From assembly GCA_963822435.1 (NCBI GenBank), contig CAWGHN010000004.1:558001-622000 (forward strand): DNA of 64,000 nt, read 5' to 3'. The notes beneath the pieces were generated by a model that saw only the letters and a program-made list of their open reading frames with translations, was not told the DNA's origin and searched no databases. Below, in pieces: positions 49,658-58,728 of the stretch. The translations under genes and the position numbers were made by a program. How positions within the stretch are numbered: the first letter of the stretch is position 1; each line of letters opens with the position of its first letter. The DNA comes from JAUYQR01 sp963822435 (lineage in GTDB: Bacteria; Pseudomonadota; Alphaproteobacteria; Rhodobacterales; Rhodobacteraceae).

Positions 49658-50622
49658 GCCACCGCCCCTTTCACCATCACCGCCTTTTCCGGCGGCAGGA
49701 TCACCGAAAGCCCATCGGCGTCGATGGCAAAGGTCAGGGGCAGGGACATCTTTTCACGCTCGCCGTCATAGGCAATCCGGATGTTGCGGCGTCTGCGCCG
49801 GTCGATGACCAGCGTCTTGGCCTGGATCAGCTCGACGTCCGATGACAGATCGACCTTGCCGCGCATCAGCCGCCACGCCAGCTTCAGCAACCCCAGCCGC
49901 GTCGACTGTCGCGCGATGTAGACGGCAAAGCGGTCCTGACTGATCGCATCGGTGCCAGCCAGCCCGAACTGGTCAAGCTGGTAGGCCGACCGCGCGATGA
50001 AGATCATCGGCGTGCGGCGCACCACCGTGACGCCGTCGATCACGAAACTCCACCGCATCGGGCGCTGCAACCGCAGGATCGTGCGCAGCGCCGACCAATG
50101 CGCCAGAATCCGGCTGCGGCCAAAGCGCAGATAGGTCGCCTCGCGGTCGTCCAGAATGGCGGGGTAAAGGCCCAGCGCCACATTGTTCAGAAACACCCGG
50201 CCGTTGACCGTGCCAACCGCAATGGCGTGCGGTTCGCCCGCCAGAATTGCGCTCGCCGCCTCGGCCGGGTCTTGCGGCGTGTTCAGCCCGCGCGCGAAAT
50301 AGTTGAACGTGCCCATCGGCAGCACCGCCATCGCGGCCGGGGTTCCCGCCAGCGCGTGCGCGACACCGGCCACCGTGCCATCACCTCCGGCTGCAACGAC
50401 GATCCGATAGCCGTCGCGCAGGGCCTGTTCGGCGACGTGGGCCGGGTCGCCCTCGAAACGGTGCAGCATCGCCCGCGACCCGAAGACCGCAAGCGCCCTG
50501 TCCAGAATTGCGCGGTTCGCGGAGCCCGATCTGGAATTGGCGATCACGCAGAGGTCCGCCGGTGCGGCGCGGTCGTCCGGCGGGGCGGCGCTGTCGGGAA
50601 GGGGGGCGATTGGCATCGGCAT
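49654..50622 (-). CDS. Diacylglycerol/lipid kinase family protein
   Basis: 322 residues from ATG 50622, with GAGGTG 8 bases ahead (GTG 50625 and ATG 50616 are alternatives). DAGK catalytic domain: NSRSGSANR near the N terminus, the nucleotide loop VVAAGGDGTVAGVAHAL, then LPMGTFNYFARGLN. YegS/BmrU-type members phosphorylate lipids such as diacylglycerol or sphingoid bases at the membrane. Translationally coupled to the phosphoesterase (GTGA), an apparent two-gene lipid/phosphate unit. Confidence 0.9.
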   Translation of the reverse strand: MPMPIAPLPDSAAPPDDRAAPADLCVIANSRSGSANRAILDRALAVFGSRAMLHRFEGDPAHVAEQALRDGYRIVVAAGGDGTVAGVAHALAGTPAAMAVLPMGTFNYFARGLNTPQDPAEAASAILAGEPHAIAVGTVNGRVFLNNVALGLYPAILDDREATYLRFGRSRILAHWSALRTILRLQRPMRWSFVIDGVTVVRRTPMIFIARSAYQLDQFGLAGTDAISQDRFAVYIARQSTRLGLLKLAWRLMRGKVDLSSDVELIQAKTLVIDRRRRRNIRIAYDGEREKMSLPLTFAIDADGLSVILPPEKAVMVKGAVA

Positions 50623-50676
50623 CACTTGGGCACCTCGGGCCGGAATTGCAACGCTGCACCGCCGCCGCTTGTTCCG

Positions 50677-51141
50677 TCAGCCCCTGAGCCCGGTTTCCTC
50701 CAGCAGTCCCATCCGCTTGGCCTCGTAGTAGTAGCCGCGCGCATACCAGCCAACCGCCGCGTCCTCGTCGCCCCGCGACACCAGCCACGCGCCCCGCAGA
50801 TAGCGCCCGGCGTATTTGAGGTTGGTTTCGGCATCCAGCAGCCCCTCGGGCGACCCGCGATAGCCCATGGTGCGCGCGGTCTGCGGCAGGATCTGCATAA
50901 GCCCGTAATAGGGGCCGTTGCGGGCCCCGGCATCATACCGGCTTTCGCGGATGATCACCCGGTGCAGCAGGCTTTCGGGAATCCCGTGGATGCGGGCGTA
51001 TTTGCTGACCAGCGCGTTCATCTCGGGCGTGTTGCCGCTGACGCTGCGTTGCCCCACCTCGGACCGCCGGCTGGACCCGCCGCAAGCCGAAAGAACGTTG
51101 GCCGTGACCAAAAGCAAAGCCGCGCGGCGCGAAAGCTGCAT
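50677..51141 (-). CDS. Lytic transglycosylase, lipoprotein
   Basis: 154 residues from ATG 51141 (AGGGAG 8 bases ahead). Lipoprotein signal with lipobox LSAC (about 17-20). The SLT domain follows: catalytic Glu in VIIRESRYDAGARNG, YYGLMQILPQTARTMG, and LKYAGRYLRGAW. It cuts peptidoglycan glycan strands, releasing anhydromuropeptides, from the outer-membrane inner face. It is followed 55 bp on by the lipid kinase gene on the same strand. Confidence 0.92.
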   Translation of the reverse strand: MQLSRRAALLLVTANVLSACGGSSRRSEVGQRSVSGNTPEMNALVSKYARIHGIPESLLHRVIIRESRYDAGARNGPYYGLMQILPQTARTMGYRGSPEGLLDAETNLKYAGRYLRGAWLVSRGDEDAAVGWYARGYYYEAKRMGLLEETGLRG

Positions 51142-51408
51142 GGGGACACTCCCTGACTGGTATTCCACCGGTTCCCTATCGCCCGGGCGCGGCCTTGTGA
51201 AGCAATTGCCAGTCGGACCCCGGCCCTTTGGCGGAACCTCGCGTGAAATTGTTGCGATGAGTGCCAACTGCCCGGTAGCCAGATGCAAAATGCCGCTCTA
51301 GGCTGACCGTGTTCTGTGATGTGTGCATTGCCCGGCGACCGGCGCGCTTGAAACGGTCCGGTTCGCCTCAAGGTGTGACATCACGGAAAAACGGGAGGGA
51401 CGCGCAGA

Positions 51409-51927
51409 ATGAAATTGACTGACAGCCGCGAGATCAAGGCTGACCCGGCAACCGTGTGGCGCGCAATCCTCGACCCCGACGTGCTGAAGGAATGCATCCC
51501 CGGCTGCGAAAGCCTGACCGGCAGCATCGCCGACGGCTTCGAGGCGGCGGTGGTGCAGAAGGTGGGGCCAGTCAAGGCGCGCTTTACCGGCGTCGTGCAT
51601 CTGACCGACATTGACGAAGGCCGCTCGGTGAAGATCTCGGGTGAGGGCAAGGGTGGCGCTGCGGGGTTCGCCAAGGGCGGCGCGGTGGTGACGCTGGACC
51701 CGATCCCGGAGGGCACCCGCCTGACCTATGACGTCGACGCCAGCGTCGGCGGCAAGATCGCCCAGCTTGGCAGCCGCATCATCGACGGGTTCGCCAAGAA
51801 GATGGCCGACGATTTCTTCGCCCGCTTCCAAGAGGCCGTCGAGGGGCCGGAAACGGATGAGGTGGCTGCAACAGACGGAACGGATGAAAAGAAGAAAGGC
51901 TGGTTCAAGCGGTTGATCGGGGGCTGA
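51409..51927 (+). CDS. coxG: CO dehydrogenase subunit G (CoxG)
   Basis: 172 residues from ATG 51409 (GGGAGGGA ahead). CoxG/START-like domain opening MKLTDSREIKADPATVWRAI, then LKECIPGCESLTG. A C-terminal charged tail with TDEKKKGWFKRLIGG probably contacts the membrane. In Afipia carboxidovorans CoxG recruits the enzyme to the cytoplasmic membrane. Here it leads the coxG-S-L-M operon, which supports a membrane-linked molybdenum hydroxylase. Confidence 0.9.
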   Translation: MKLTDSREIKADPATVWRAILDPDVLKECIPGCESLTGSIADGFEAAVVQKVGPVKARFTGVVHLTDIDEGRSVKISGEGKGGAAGFAKGGAVVTLDPIPEGTRLTYDVDASVGGKIAQLGSRIIDGFAKKMADDFFARFQEAVEGPETDEVAATDGTDEKKKGWFKRLIGG

Positions 51928-51972
51928 CCCCGGAGCACGCGGACCACAAGGACAATACAAGGGAGGATGACG

Positions 51973-52458
<486 letters not shown>

Positions 52459-52468
52459 GGGGAACACG

Positions 52469-54844
52469 ATGCCGAAGGATTCAGGAATAGGCGCCAGCTC
52501 GAAGCGGCGCGAGGATATCCGCTTTCTGACCGGTCGCGGGGTCTACACCGATGACATCACGCTGCACGGCGAACTTCATGCCGTGATGGTGCGCTCCACC
52601 GTGGCGAACGGCAAGATCGTGTCGGTCGGCACCGCGCGGGCGGAAAGCATGCCCGGCGTGCAGGCCGTGTTCACCGGGGCCGATTTCGCGGCCGTGGGTG
52701 GCAACCCCGCCGGTTGGCTGATCAACAGCCGCGATGGCACGCCAATGCGCGAACCAAAGCGCCCGGTCTTGGCACATGGCAAGGTCCGCCATGTCGGCGA
52801 CGCCTACGCCGCCGTGGTGGCCGACACCTACGAACAGGCCCGCGATGCCGCGCAAGCCATCTCCGACGACACGGTGATCGAGGAACTGCCCGCCATCGTC
52901 AACATGGCTGACGCCGTGGCAAACCCCGCCAACCGTGTGCATGACGAGATCCCCGACAACGTCTGCTACGACTGGGGCTGGATCGAGGACAACCGTGCCA
53001 AGGTTGATGCCGCGATCAAATCCGCGCCGCACGTCACCACGCTGGAACTGGTGAACAACCGTCTTGTCCCGAACGCGATGGAGCCTCGGGCCAGTATCGG
53101 CGAATACTTCCCCGGCACCGGCGACTACAAACTGACCACCACCAGCCAGAACCCGCACCTGACGCGGCTTTTGGTGGCGGCCTTCGTGCTTGGCATCCCG
53201 GAAAACAAACTGACCGTGGTCGCCCCCGACGTGGGCGGCGGCTTTGGCTCGAAGATCTACCACTACGGCGAAGAGGCGCTGGTTCTGGCCGCGGCCAAGA
53301 AACTCGGCCGCCCGGTGCGCTGGACGGCGGAACGGTCGGAAAGCTTTCTGTCGGATGCCCACGGCCGCGACCATGAGACAAAGATCGAGCTTGCCTGCGA
53401 TCTGGAAGGCAACTTCATCGCGATCCGTACCACCACGCTCGCCAATGTCGGCGCGTATCTGTCGAACTTTGCGACCGTCACGCCAACGTTCCTGCACGGC
53501 ACCCTGATGGCCGGCCCCTACAAGGTGCCGAATGTCTATGTGAACGTGAAGACCGTGTTCACCAACACCGCCCCGGTGGATGCCTACCGTGGCGCGGGCC
53601 GCCCCGAAGCGACCTATTCGATCGAGCGGGTCGTGGACAAGATGTGCCGCGAGTTGAACCTTGATCCATTCGAGGTGCGCCGCAAGAACTTCCTCACCAC
53701 CGACATGTTTCCCTACACCACCCCGGTCGGTCTGGTTTACGACACCGGGAACTATCAGGCCACGCTTGAAAAGGCCGAGCAACTGGCCGACGTGGCGGGC
53801 TTTGAAAAACGTGCCGCCGTATCCAAGGCAAAGGGCAAGTTGCGCGGCATGGGCCTGTCCACCTGGATCGAGGCGTGCGGCATCGCACCGTCGCATCTGG
53901 TGGGCATCCTCGGCGCCCGCGTCGGGCTTTATGACGCGGCAACGGTTCGGGTGAACGCCACCGGCAACCTGTCGGTCATGGTCGGCGCGCACAGCCACGG
54001 GCAGGGGCATGAAACGGTCTTTGCCCAGATCGTGTCGTCGAAACTTGGCGTGCCGGAATCCTCGGTGGAAATCGTCCACGGCGATACCTCCAAGATCCCC
54101 TTCGGCATGGGCTCCTACGGCTCGCGTTCGCTCGCGGTCTGTGGCGTCGCGATGGACAAGGCGCTCGACAAGATCATCGCCAAGGGCAAAAAGATCGCGG
54201 CCCACATGCTCGAGGCGGCGGAAGGCGACATCACCTTCGCTGATGGCAAGTTCAGCGTGGCAGGCACCGACAAGGCCAAGACCTTCGGCGAAATCGCCTT
54301 CTCGGCCTATGTCCCGCACAACTACCCGCTGGAAACCCTTGAGCCAGGGCTTGAGGAAACCGCGTTCTACGATCCCGCGAACTTCACCTATCCCGCAGGC
54401 GCCTACATCTGCGAGGTCGAGGTCGATCCCGACACCGGCCGTGTCGAAGTGGCCAGCTTCACTTGCGCCGACGATTTCGGCAACGTGATGAACCCGATGA
54501 TCGTCGAAGGTCAGGTGCATGGCGGCGTGGGGCAGGGGATCGGGCAAGCGCTGCTGGAAAACGCGCATTACGACGAAAACGGCCAGCTTCTGACCGGGTC
54601 CTACATGGATTACGCGATGCCACGCGCCGATGATGTGCCGTTCTACACCGTCGACCATTCCTGTGCGACGCCCTGCACGCACAACCCCCTGGGCGTGAAA
54701 GGCTGCGGCGAGGCGGGGGCCATCGGCTCGCCCCCCGCGGTGGTCAACGCCGTGATCGACGCGCTGCACCGCGCCGGCCACAAGATCGACCATATCGACA
54801 TGCCGGTCTCGCCCTCGCGGGTGTGGTCGGCGATGAACGCCTGA
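52469..54844 (+). CDS. coxL: Molybdenum hydroxylase large subunit, form II CoxL-like
   Basis: 791 residues from ATG 52469. Xanthine-oxidase family large subunit with DVGGGFGSK (near residue 255), the active-site loop AYRGAGRPE (372-380) and catalytic Glu in GVKGCGEAGAIGSP. The AYRGAGR loop is form II; form I CO dehydrogenases have AYxCSFR with a selenylated Cys binding copper. So CO oxidation is uncertain and the substrate may be an aldehyde or purine-like compound. Maturation genes coxDEF are not in the window. Confidence 0.94.
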   Translation: MPKDSGIGASSKRREDIRFLTGRGVYTDDITLHGELHAVMVRSTVANGKIVSVGTARAESMPGVQAVFTGADFAAVGGNPAGWLINSRDGTPMREPKRPVLAHGKVRHVGDAYAAVVADTYEQARDAAQAISDDTVIEELPAIVNMADAVANPANRVHDEIPDNVCYDWGWIEDNRAKVDAAIKSAPHVTTLELVNNRLVPNAMEPRASIGEYFPGTGDYKLTTTSQNPHLTRLLVAAFVLGIPENKLTVVAPDVGGGFGSKIYHYGEEALVLAAAKKLGRPVRWTAERSESFLSDAHGRDHETKIELACDLEGNFIAIRTTTLANVGAYLSNFATVTPTFLHGTLMAGPYKVPNVYVNVKTVFTNTAPVDAYRGAGRPEATYSIERVVDKMCRELNLDPFEVRRKNFLTTDMFPYTTPVGLVYDTGNYQATLEKAEQLADVAGFEKRAAVSKAKGKLRGMGLSTWIEACGIAPSHLVGILGARVGLYDAATVRVNATGNLSVMVGAHSHGQGHETVFAQIVSSKLGVPESSVEIVHGDTSKIPFGMGSYGSRSLAVCGVAMDKALDKIIAKGKKIAAHMLEAAEGDITFADGKFSVAGTDKAKTFGEIAFSAYVPHNYPLETLEPGLEETAFYDPANFTYPAGAYICEVEVDPDTGRVEVASFTCADDFGNVMNPMIVEGQVHGGVGQGIGQALLENAHYDENGQLLTGSYMDYAMPRADDVPFYTVDHSCATPCTHNPLGVKGCGEAGAIGSPPAVVNAVIDALHRAGHKIDHIDMPVSPSRVWSAMNA

Positions 54845-54859
54845 AGCGGAGGACGGACA

Positions 54860-55648
54860 ATGCACAACTTCGATTTCGTAAAACCGGCCTCTGTCGCCGA
54901 TGCGGTCGCCGCACTTTCCACCGAAGGCGCGCAGGCGCTTGGCGGCGGGCAAACCCTGATTGCCACCATGAAGCAGCGCCTTGCCGACCCCACGGTGCTG
55001 GTCAGCCTGACCGGCATCGCGGACATGCAGGGCGTCTGCATGGGCGACGGCGGCCTCCACGTTGGCGGGGCCACGCCCCATGCCGTCGTGGCGCGCGAGG
55101 CGGCAAAGTACTATCCCGCACTCGCTCATCTGGCGGGTGGCATCGGTGATCCGGCGGTGCGCAACAAGGGCACCATCGGCGGCAGCCTTGCCAATAACGA
55201 CCCCGCCGCCTGCTACCCCTCGGCGGCACTTGCCTCGGGTGCCACCATCGTCACCAACCGCCGCCACATCGCCGCCGACGACTATTTCCAGGGCATGTTC
55301 TCCACCGCCTTGGACGAGGGCGAGATCATCACTTCGGTCGTCTTTCCGTTTCCGGAAAAGGCGGCTTATGTGAAGTTCAACCAACCGGCCAGCCGCTTTG
55401 CCCTGACCGGCGTCTTTGTCGCCAAATACGCCGGCGGCGTGCGGGTGGCGGCTACGGGTGCCTCCAACAACGGTGTGTTCCGCTGGAAGGCGGCGGAACA
55501 GGCGCTGTCGGCCAACTTTGCCGCCAGCGCCATCGCGGGTCTGACGGTGGATGACGCCGACATGATCAGCGACCTGCACGGCACACCCGCCTACCGCGCC
55601 AATCTGGTCAAGGTGCTGACGGGCAGGGCGGTCGCCGCCGCTACCTGA
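54860..55648 (+). CDS. coxM: Molybdenum hydroxylase medium subunit, FAD-binding
   Basis: 262 residues from ATG 54860 (GGAGGAC ahead). FAD-binding signatures ALGGGQTLIATMK (about 30-43) and TIGGSLANNDPAACYP (about 110-126) as in CoxM/CutM. It receives electrons from CoxS and reduces the acceptor (quinone pool through CoxG anchoring). Last gene of the operon, followed by a strong terminator. Confidence 0.95.
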   Translation: MHNFDFVKPASVADAVAALSTEGAQALGGGQTLIATMKQRLADPTVLVSLTGIADMQGVCMGDGGLHVGGATPHAVVAREAAKYYPALAHLAGGIGDPAVRNKGTIGGSLANNDPAACYPSAALASGATIVTNRRHIAADDYFQGMFSTALDEGEIITSVVFPFPEKAAYVKFNQPASRFALTGVFVAKYAGGVRVAATGASNNGVFRWKAAEQALSANFAASAIAGLTVDDADMISDLHGTPAYRANLVKVLTGRAVAAAT

Positions 55649-55668
55649 GCCGCCAATCACCGCAAGGA

Positions 55669-55697
55669 AAGGCCCCGGTTCACGCCGGGGCCTTTTT
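55669..55697 (+). terminator. Rho-independent terminator of the cox operon
   Basis: AAGGCCCCGG-TTCACG-CCGGGGCCTT followed by TTT: a perfect 10-bp stem with a T tract, 21 bases after coxM. Confidence 0.95.
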
Positions 55698-55886
55698 CAT
55701 GCGGCCCGCTGTCATACGCCTGTCACGCATTTTCTGCATCGCAGAAGGGTGAACGCCCGATGCAACCGAACCGGTGCTTGGGGGGTTGCATAGGGCAAAA
55801 CGCCAGATATAGTTTTCGCTGTCGGGGCGGGGGCTCCCCGCCCTGTAGCCAGACGGTGACAGGATAAGCGCGGAGTCTCTATCGGA

Positions 55887-56471
55887 ATGGACGGCGATTT
55901 CAGAACCCAGTTTGTGCGCGACCCTGCCGCGTTGAAGCACCATCCCGCTTTGGTGCTGAATGCGGATTATCGCCCGCTTTCCTACTACCCCCTCAGTCTG
56001 TGGCCCTGGCAAGAGGCGATAAAGGCCGCCGTCCTTGACCGCGTGCAGATCGTCGCGGAATACGACGAGGTGGTGCACAGCCAACGACAAACCTTCCGCA
56101 TACCTTCGGTCGTCGTGCTGAAGGATTACGTAAAACCCCAGAAGCGCGTGGCATTCACGCGCTTCAATCTTTTTCTGCGCGACGAATTTTGCTGCCAATA
56201 CTGCGGCGCGCGGGGCGATCTGACCTTCGACCACGTCCTGCCACGATCAAAGGGCGGCATGACCTCGTGGGAAAACGTCGTGGCCGCCTGCAGCCCCTGC
56301 AACCTGCGCAAGGGCTCGCGCACCTTGCGCCAGTCGGGGTTGCACCTTGCCCGCGCCCCTCGCGCCCCTTCCGCCGAAGAGATGCAGGTGCATGGCCGCC
56401 GGTTTCCGCCGAACCATCTGCACGAAAGCTGGATGGATTACCTCTATTGGGATGCCGAGCTGGAGGCCTAG
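55887..56471 (+). CDS. HNH endonuclease family protein
   Basis: 194 residues from ATG 55887. RLALVLNADYRPLSYYPLSL-like opening typical of the small HNH proteins found in nearly every alphaproteobacterium, a zinc-stabilised HNH module CQYCGARGDLTFDHVLPRSK (about 107-126) and CSPCNLRKGSRT (about 138-149). Nuclease chemistry is expected, but the cellular role of this chromosomal class is unknown; it is not linked to a mobile element here. Confidence 0.92.
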   Translation: MDGDFRTQFVRDPAALKHHPALVLNADYRPLSYYPLSLWPWQEAIKAAVLDRVQIVAEYDEVVHSQRQTFRIPSVVVLKDYVKPQKRVAFTRFNLFLRDEFCCQYCGARGDLTFDHVLPRSKGGMTSWENVVAACSPCNLRKGSRTLRQSGLHLARAPRAPSAEEMQVHGRRFPPNHLHESWMDYLYWDAELEA

Positions 56472-56555
56472 TCCCCGCTCACGGCGTCCCACAGCGCTTT
56501 GATCCTGACGGCGGGGGTGCTAGACAGCAGACGCACAGCGGGTTAGAACGTCGCC

Positions 56556-56567
56556 GTTAGCGCTAAC
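56556..56567. promoter_or_regulatory. Perfect palindrome GTTAGCGCTAAC upstream of zwf
   Basis: 12-bp perfect palindrome with a central AGCGCT (LacI/GalR-type geometry), 38 bp before the zwf start. It is a good candidate operator for control of the glucose-6-phosphate genes by a LacI-family sugar regulator. The same 12-mer is not seen elsewhere in the window. Confidence 0.65.
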
Positions 56568-56605
56568 AGGCGCCCGCCCAGCAGTCTGCTGTCGAAAGGA
56601 CAATC

Positions 56606-58057
56606 ATGGTTTCGCGCGTCATTCCGGTGGATGTCTTCGACCTTGTGATCTTTGGTGGCACCGGCGACCTTGCGCGCCGCAAGATCCTGCCCGGTCTCTA
56701 CCGTCGCTTTATGGCCGGCCAGATGCCCGCCGACAGCCGCATCATCGGCGCCGCCCGCGCCGACCTGACCGATGATGCCTTCCGCGATCAGGTGCGCGCT
56801 GCGATTGCAGAGTTTGCTCCCAAGGCCCGTCAGGATGCCGCCGTGATCGACGCCTTCGTCGCCCGCATCCATTACGTCGCGATCGACGCGACCGGCACCT
56901 CTGGCTGGGCAAAGCTGAAGGGCATGATGCGCGACAACGTGGTGCGCGCCTTCTACTTTTCCGTAGCCCCCAGCCTGTTCGGTGACATCGCCTCGCGCCT
57001 GCACGACCACACCATCGCAGATGCCTGGAGCCGGATCGTCGTCGAAAAGCCCTTTGGCCGCGACCTCGCCTCGGCTCGCGCCCTGAACCAGGTGCTGGCC
57101 CAGCATTTCACCGAAGCCCAGATCTACCGGATCGACCATTACCTGGGCAAGGAAACCGTCCAGAACCTGATGGCGGTGCGCTTTGCCAATATCCTGTTCG
57201 AGCCGTTGTGGAAGGCCGAATACATCGACCACGTTCAGATCACGGTGGCCGAAACCGTGGGTGTGAACGGCCGTGGCGCCTATTACGACAAGTCAGGTGC
57301 CATGCGGGACATGGTGCAGAACCACATGATGCAGCTTTTGTGCCTCATCGCGATGGAACCGCCCTACCACTTCGACCCCGACGCCGTCCGCGACGAAAAA
57401 CTGAAGGTGATCCGTGCCCTGAAACCGGTGCCACCAGAAAACATCGTGCGCGGCCAATACGCGGCGGACGGTAGCGAACGCGGCTATGTCGAACACTCCG
57501 AAAACCCAGCCTCGCGCACCGAAAGCTACATCGCGCTCAAGGTGCATGTCTCGAACTGGCGCTGGCAGGGTGTTCCGTTCTACTTGCGCACCGGCAAGCG
57601 CCTGCGCGCCCGCGCCTCGGAAATCGCGATCACCTTCAAGCAACCGCCGCACGCGATTTTTGATGATGCCAAGGGCTGGCATGAAAACGTGCTGGTGATC
57701 CGCCTTCAGCCGAACGAAGGCATGAACCTGATGGTGATGATCAAGGAGCCGGGGCCGGGCGGCATGCGCCTGATGCAGGTGCCGTTGGACATGTCCTTCG
57801 CCGATGCCATTGACGACGGCGAAGATGTGCCAGACGCCTACGAGCGCCTGATCATGGACGTGATCCGCGGCAACCAGACGCTCTTCATGCGCGGTGACGA
57901 GGTCGAGGCTGCCTGGGCCTGGACCGACCCGATCATCGAAGGCTGGGAAGCCCGCGGCGACCGCCCGCAAACCTACGACCCCGGATCGTCCGGCCCGGAA
58001 GATGCGTTGATGCTGATGCACCGCGACGGGCGGCGCTGGCGGGAGATCAAGGAATGA
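56606..58057 (+). CDS. zwf: Glucose-6-phosphate dehydrogenase
   Basis: 483 residues from ATG 56606 (AAAGGA 6 bases ahead). Oxidises glucose-6-phosphate to 6-phosphogluconolactone with NADP+/NAD+. Rossmann start VIFGGTGDLARRKILPGLY, catalytic RIDHYLGKETVQN (His), EKPFGRDL, and the C-terminal FYLRTGKRL. Leads zwf-pgl-pgi, which feeds the Entner-Doudoroff and pentose-phosphate routes; edd/eda are not in the window. Confidence 0.97.
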   Translation: MVSRVIPVDVFDLVIFGGTGDLARRKILPGLYRRFMAGQMPADSRIIGAARADLTDDAFRDQVRAAIAEFAPKARQDAAVIDAFVARIHYVAIDATGTSGWAKLKGMMRDNVVRAFYFSVAPSLFGDIASRLHDHTIADAWSRIVVEKPFGRDLASARALNQVLAQHFTEAQIYRIDHYLGKETVQNLMAVRFANILFEPLWKAEYIDHVQITVAETVGVNGRGAYYDKSGAMRDMVQNHMMQLLCLIAMEPPYHFDPDAVRDEKLKVIRALKPVPPENIVRGQYAADGSERGYVEHSENPASRTESYIALKVHVSNWRWQGVPFYLRTGKRLRARASEIAITFKQPPHAIFDDAKGWHENVLVIRLQPNEGMNLMVMIKEPGPGGMRLMQVPLDMSFADAIDDGEDVPDAYERLIMDVIRGNQTLFMRGDEVEAAWAWTDPIIEGWEARGDRPQTYDPGSSGPEDALMLMHRDGRRWREIKE

Positions 58058-58725
58058 ATCTGCAAACCTACCCCGACCGCGAACTGATGATGCTGTCGGT
58101 CGCCGACAAGATTGCCGGTCAGCTTGGCGATTTCCTGCGCCGCGATGGCCGTGCAACGCTCTCCGTTCCCGGTGGGACCACGCCGGGACCGATCTTCGAC
58201 ACCCTCTCCGGCGTCGATCTTGATTGGGCCAATGTCGCCGTGATTCTGAACGATGAGCGCTGGGTTCCCGAAACCTCCGACCGTTCCAACACCCGCCTCG
58301 TGCGCCAGCGCCTGCTGCGCAACCGCGCGGCCAAAGCCAACCTTGTGCCGCTTTACGCCGAGGCAGAGGCGCCCGAAGCCGTGCTCGACGCGCTCTCCGA
58401 CGGCATCCTGCCGCACCTGCCGATCTCGGTCCTCCTTCTCGGAATGGGTGCCGACATGCACACCGCCAGCCTCTTTCCCGGTGCCGATCGCCTGGAGGAA
58501 GCCCTCTCCAACAGCGCACCGCCCCTGATGGCGCTCCGCGCCGAAGCCGCCGGCGAGCCGCGCATCACTCTGACCGCCCCGGTTCTGAAGGCCGCCTTCA
58601 ACATTCACATCCTGATCACCGGCCAGGACAAGCGCGACGCCCTCGAACGCGCGCAGTCCTTGCCGGTAAACGAGGCGCCGGTCCGCGCCGTTCTCGACAA
58701 CGCAACCGTGCACTGGGCGGAGTGA
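58054..58725 (+). CDS. pgl: 6-Phosphogluconolactonase
   Basis: 223 residues from ATG 58054, overlapping the zwf stop (ATGA). SPGGTTPGPIF-like sugar-phosphate loop (LSVPGGTTPGPIFDTL), DERWVPETSDRSNTRLVRQR, and LLGMGADMHTASLFPG, all diagnostic of the Pgl/DevB family. Hydrolyses the lactone made by Zwf. Full length. Confidence 0.96.
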   Translation: MNLQTYPDRELMMLSVADKIAGQLGDFLRRDGRATLSVPGGTTPGPIFDTLSGVDLDWANVAVILNDERWVPETSDRSNTRLVRQRLLRNRAAKANLVPLYAEAEAPEAVLDALSDGILPHLPISVLLLGMGADMHTASLFPGADRLEEALSNSAPPLMALRAEAAGEPRITLTAPVLKAAFNIHILITGQDKRDALERAQSLPVNEAPVRAVLDNATVHWAE

Positions 58726-58728
58726 ATG

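Noticed and set aside
52481..55660. Very long open frame (about 1059 codons) on the minus strand
   Set aside because: It is the antisense of coxL and coxM, a frequent effect of high GC codon bias; product has no recognisable domain and is His/Arg-rich in a random way.
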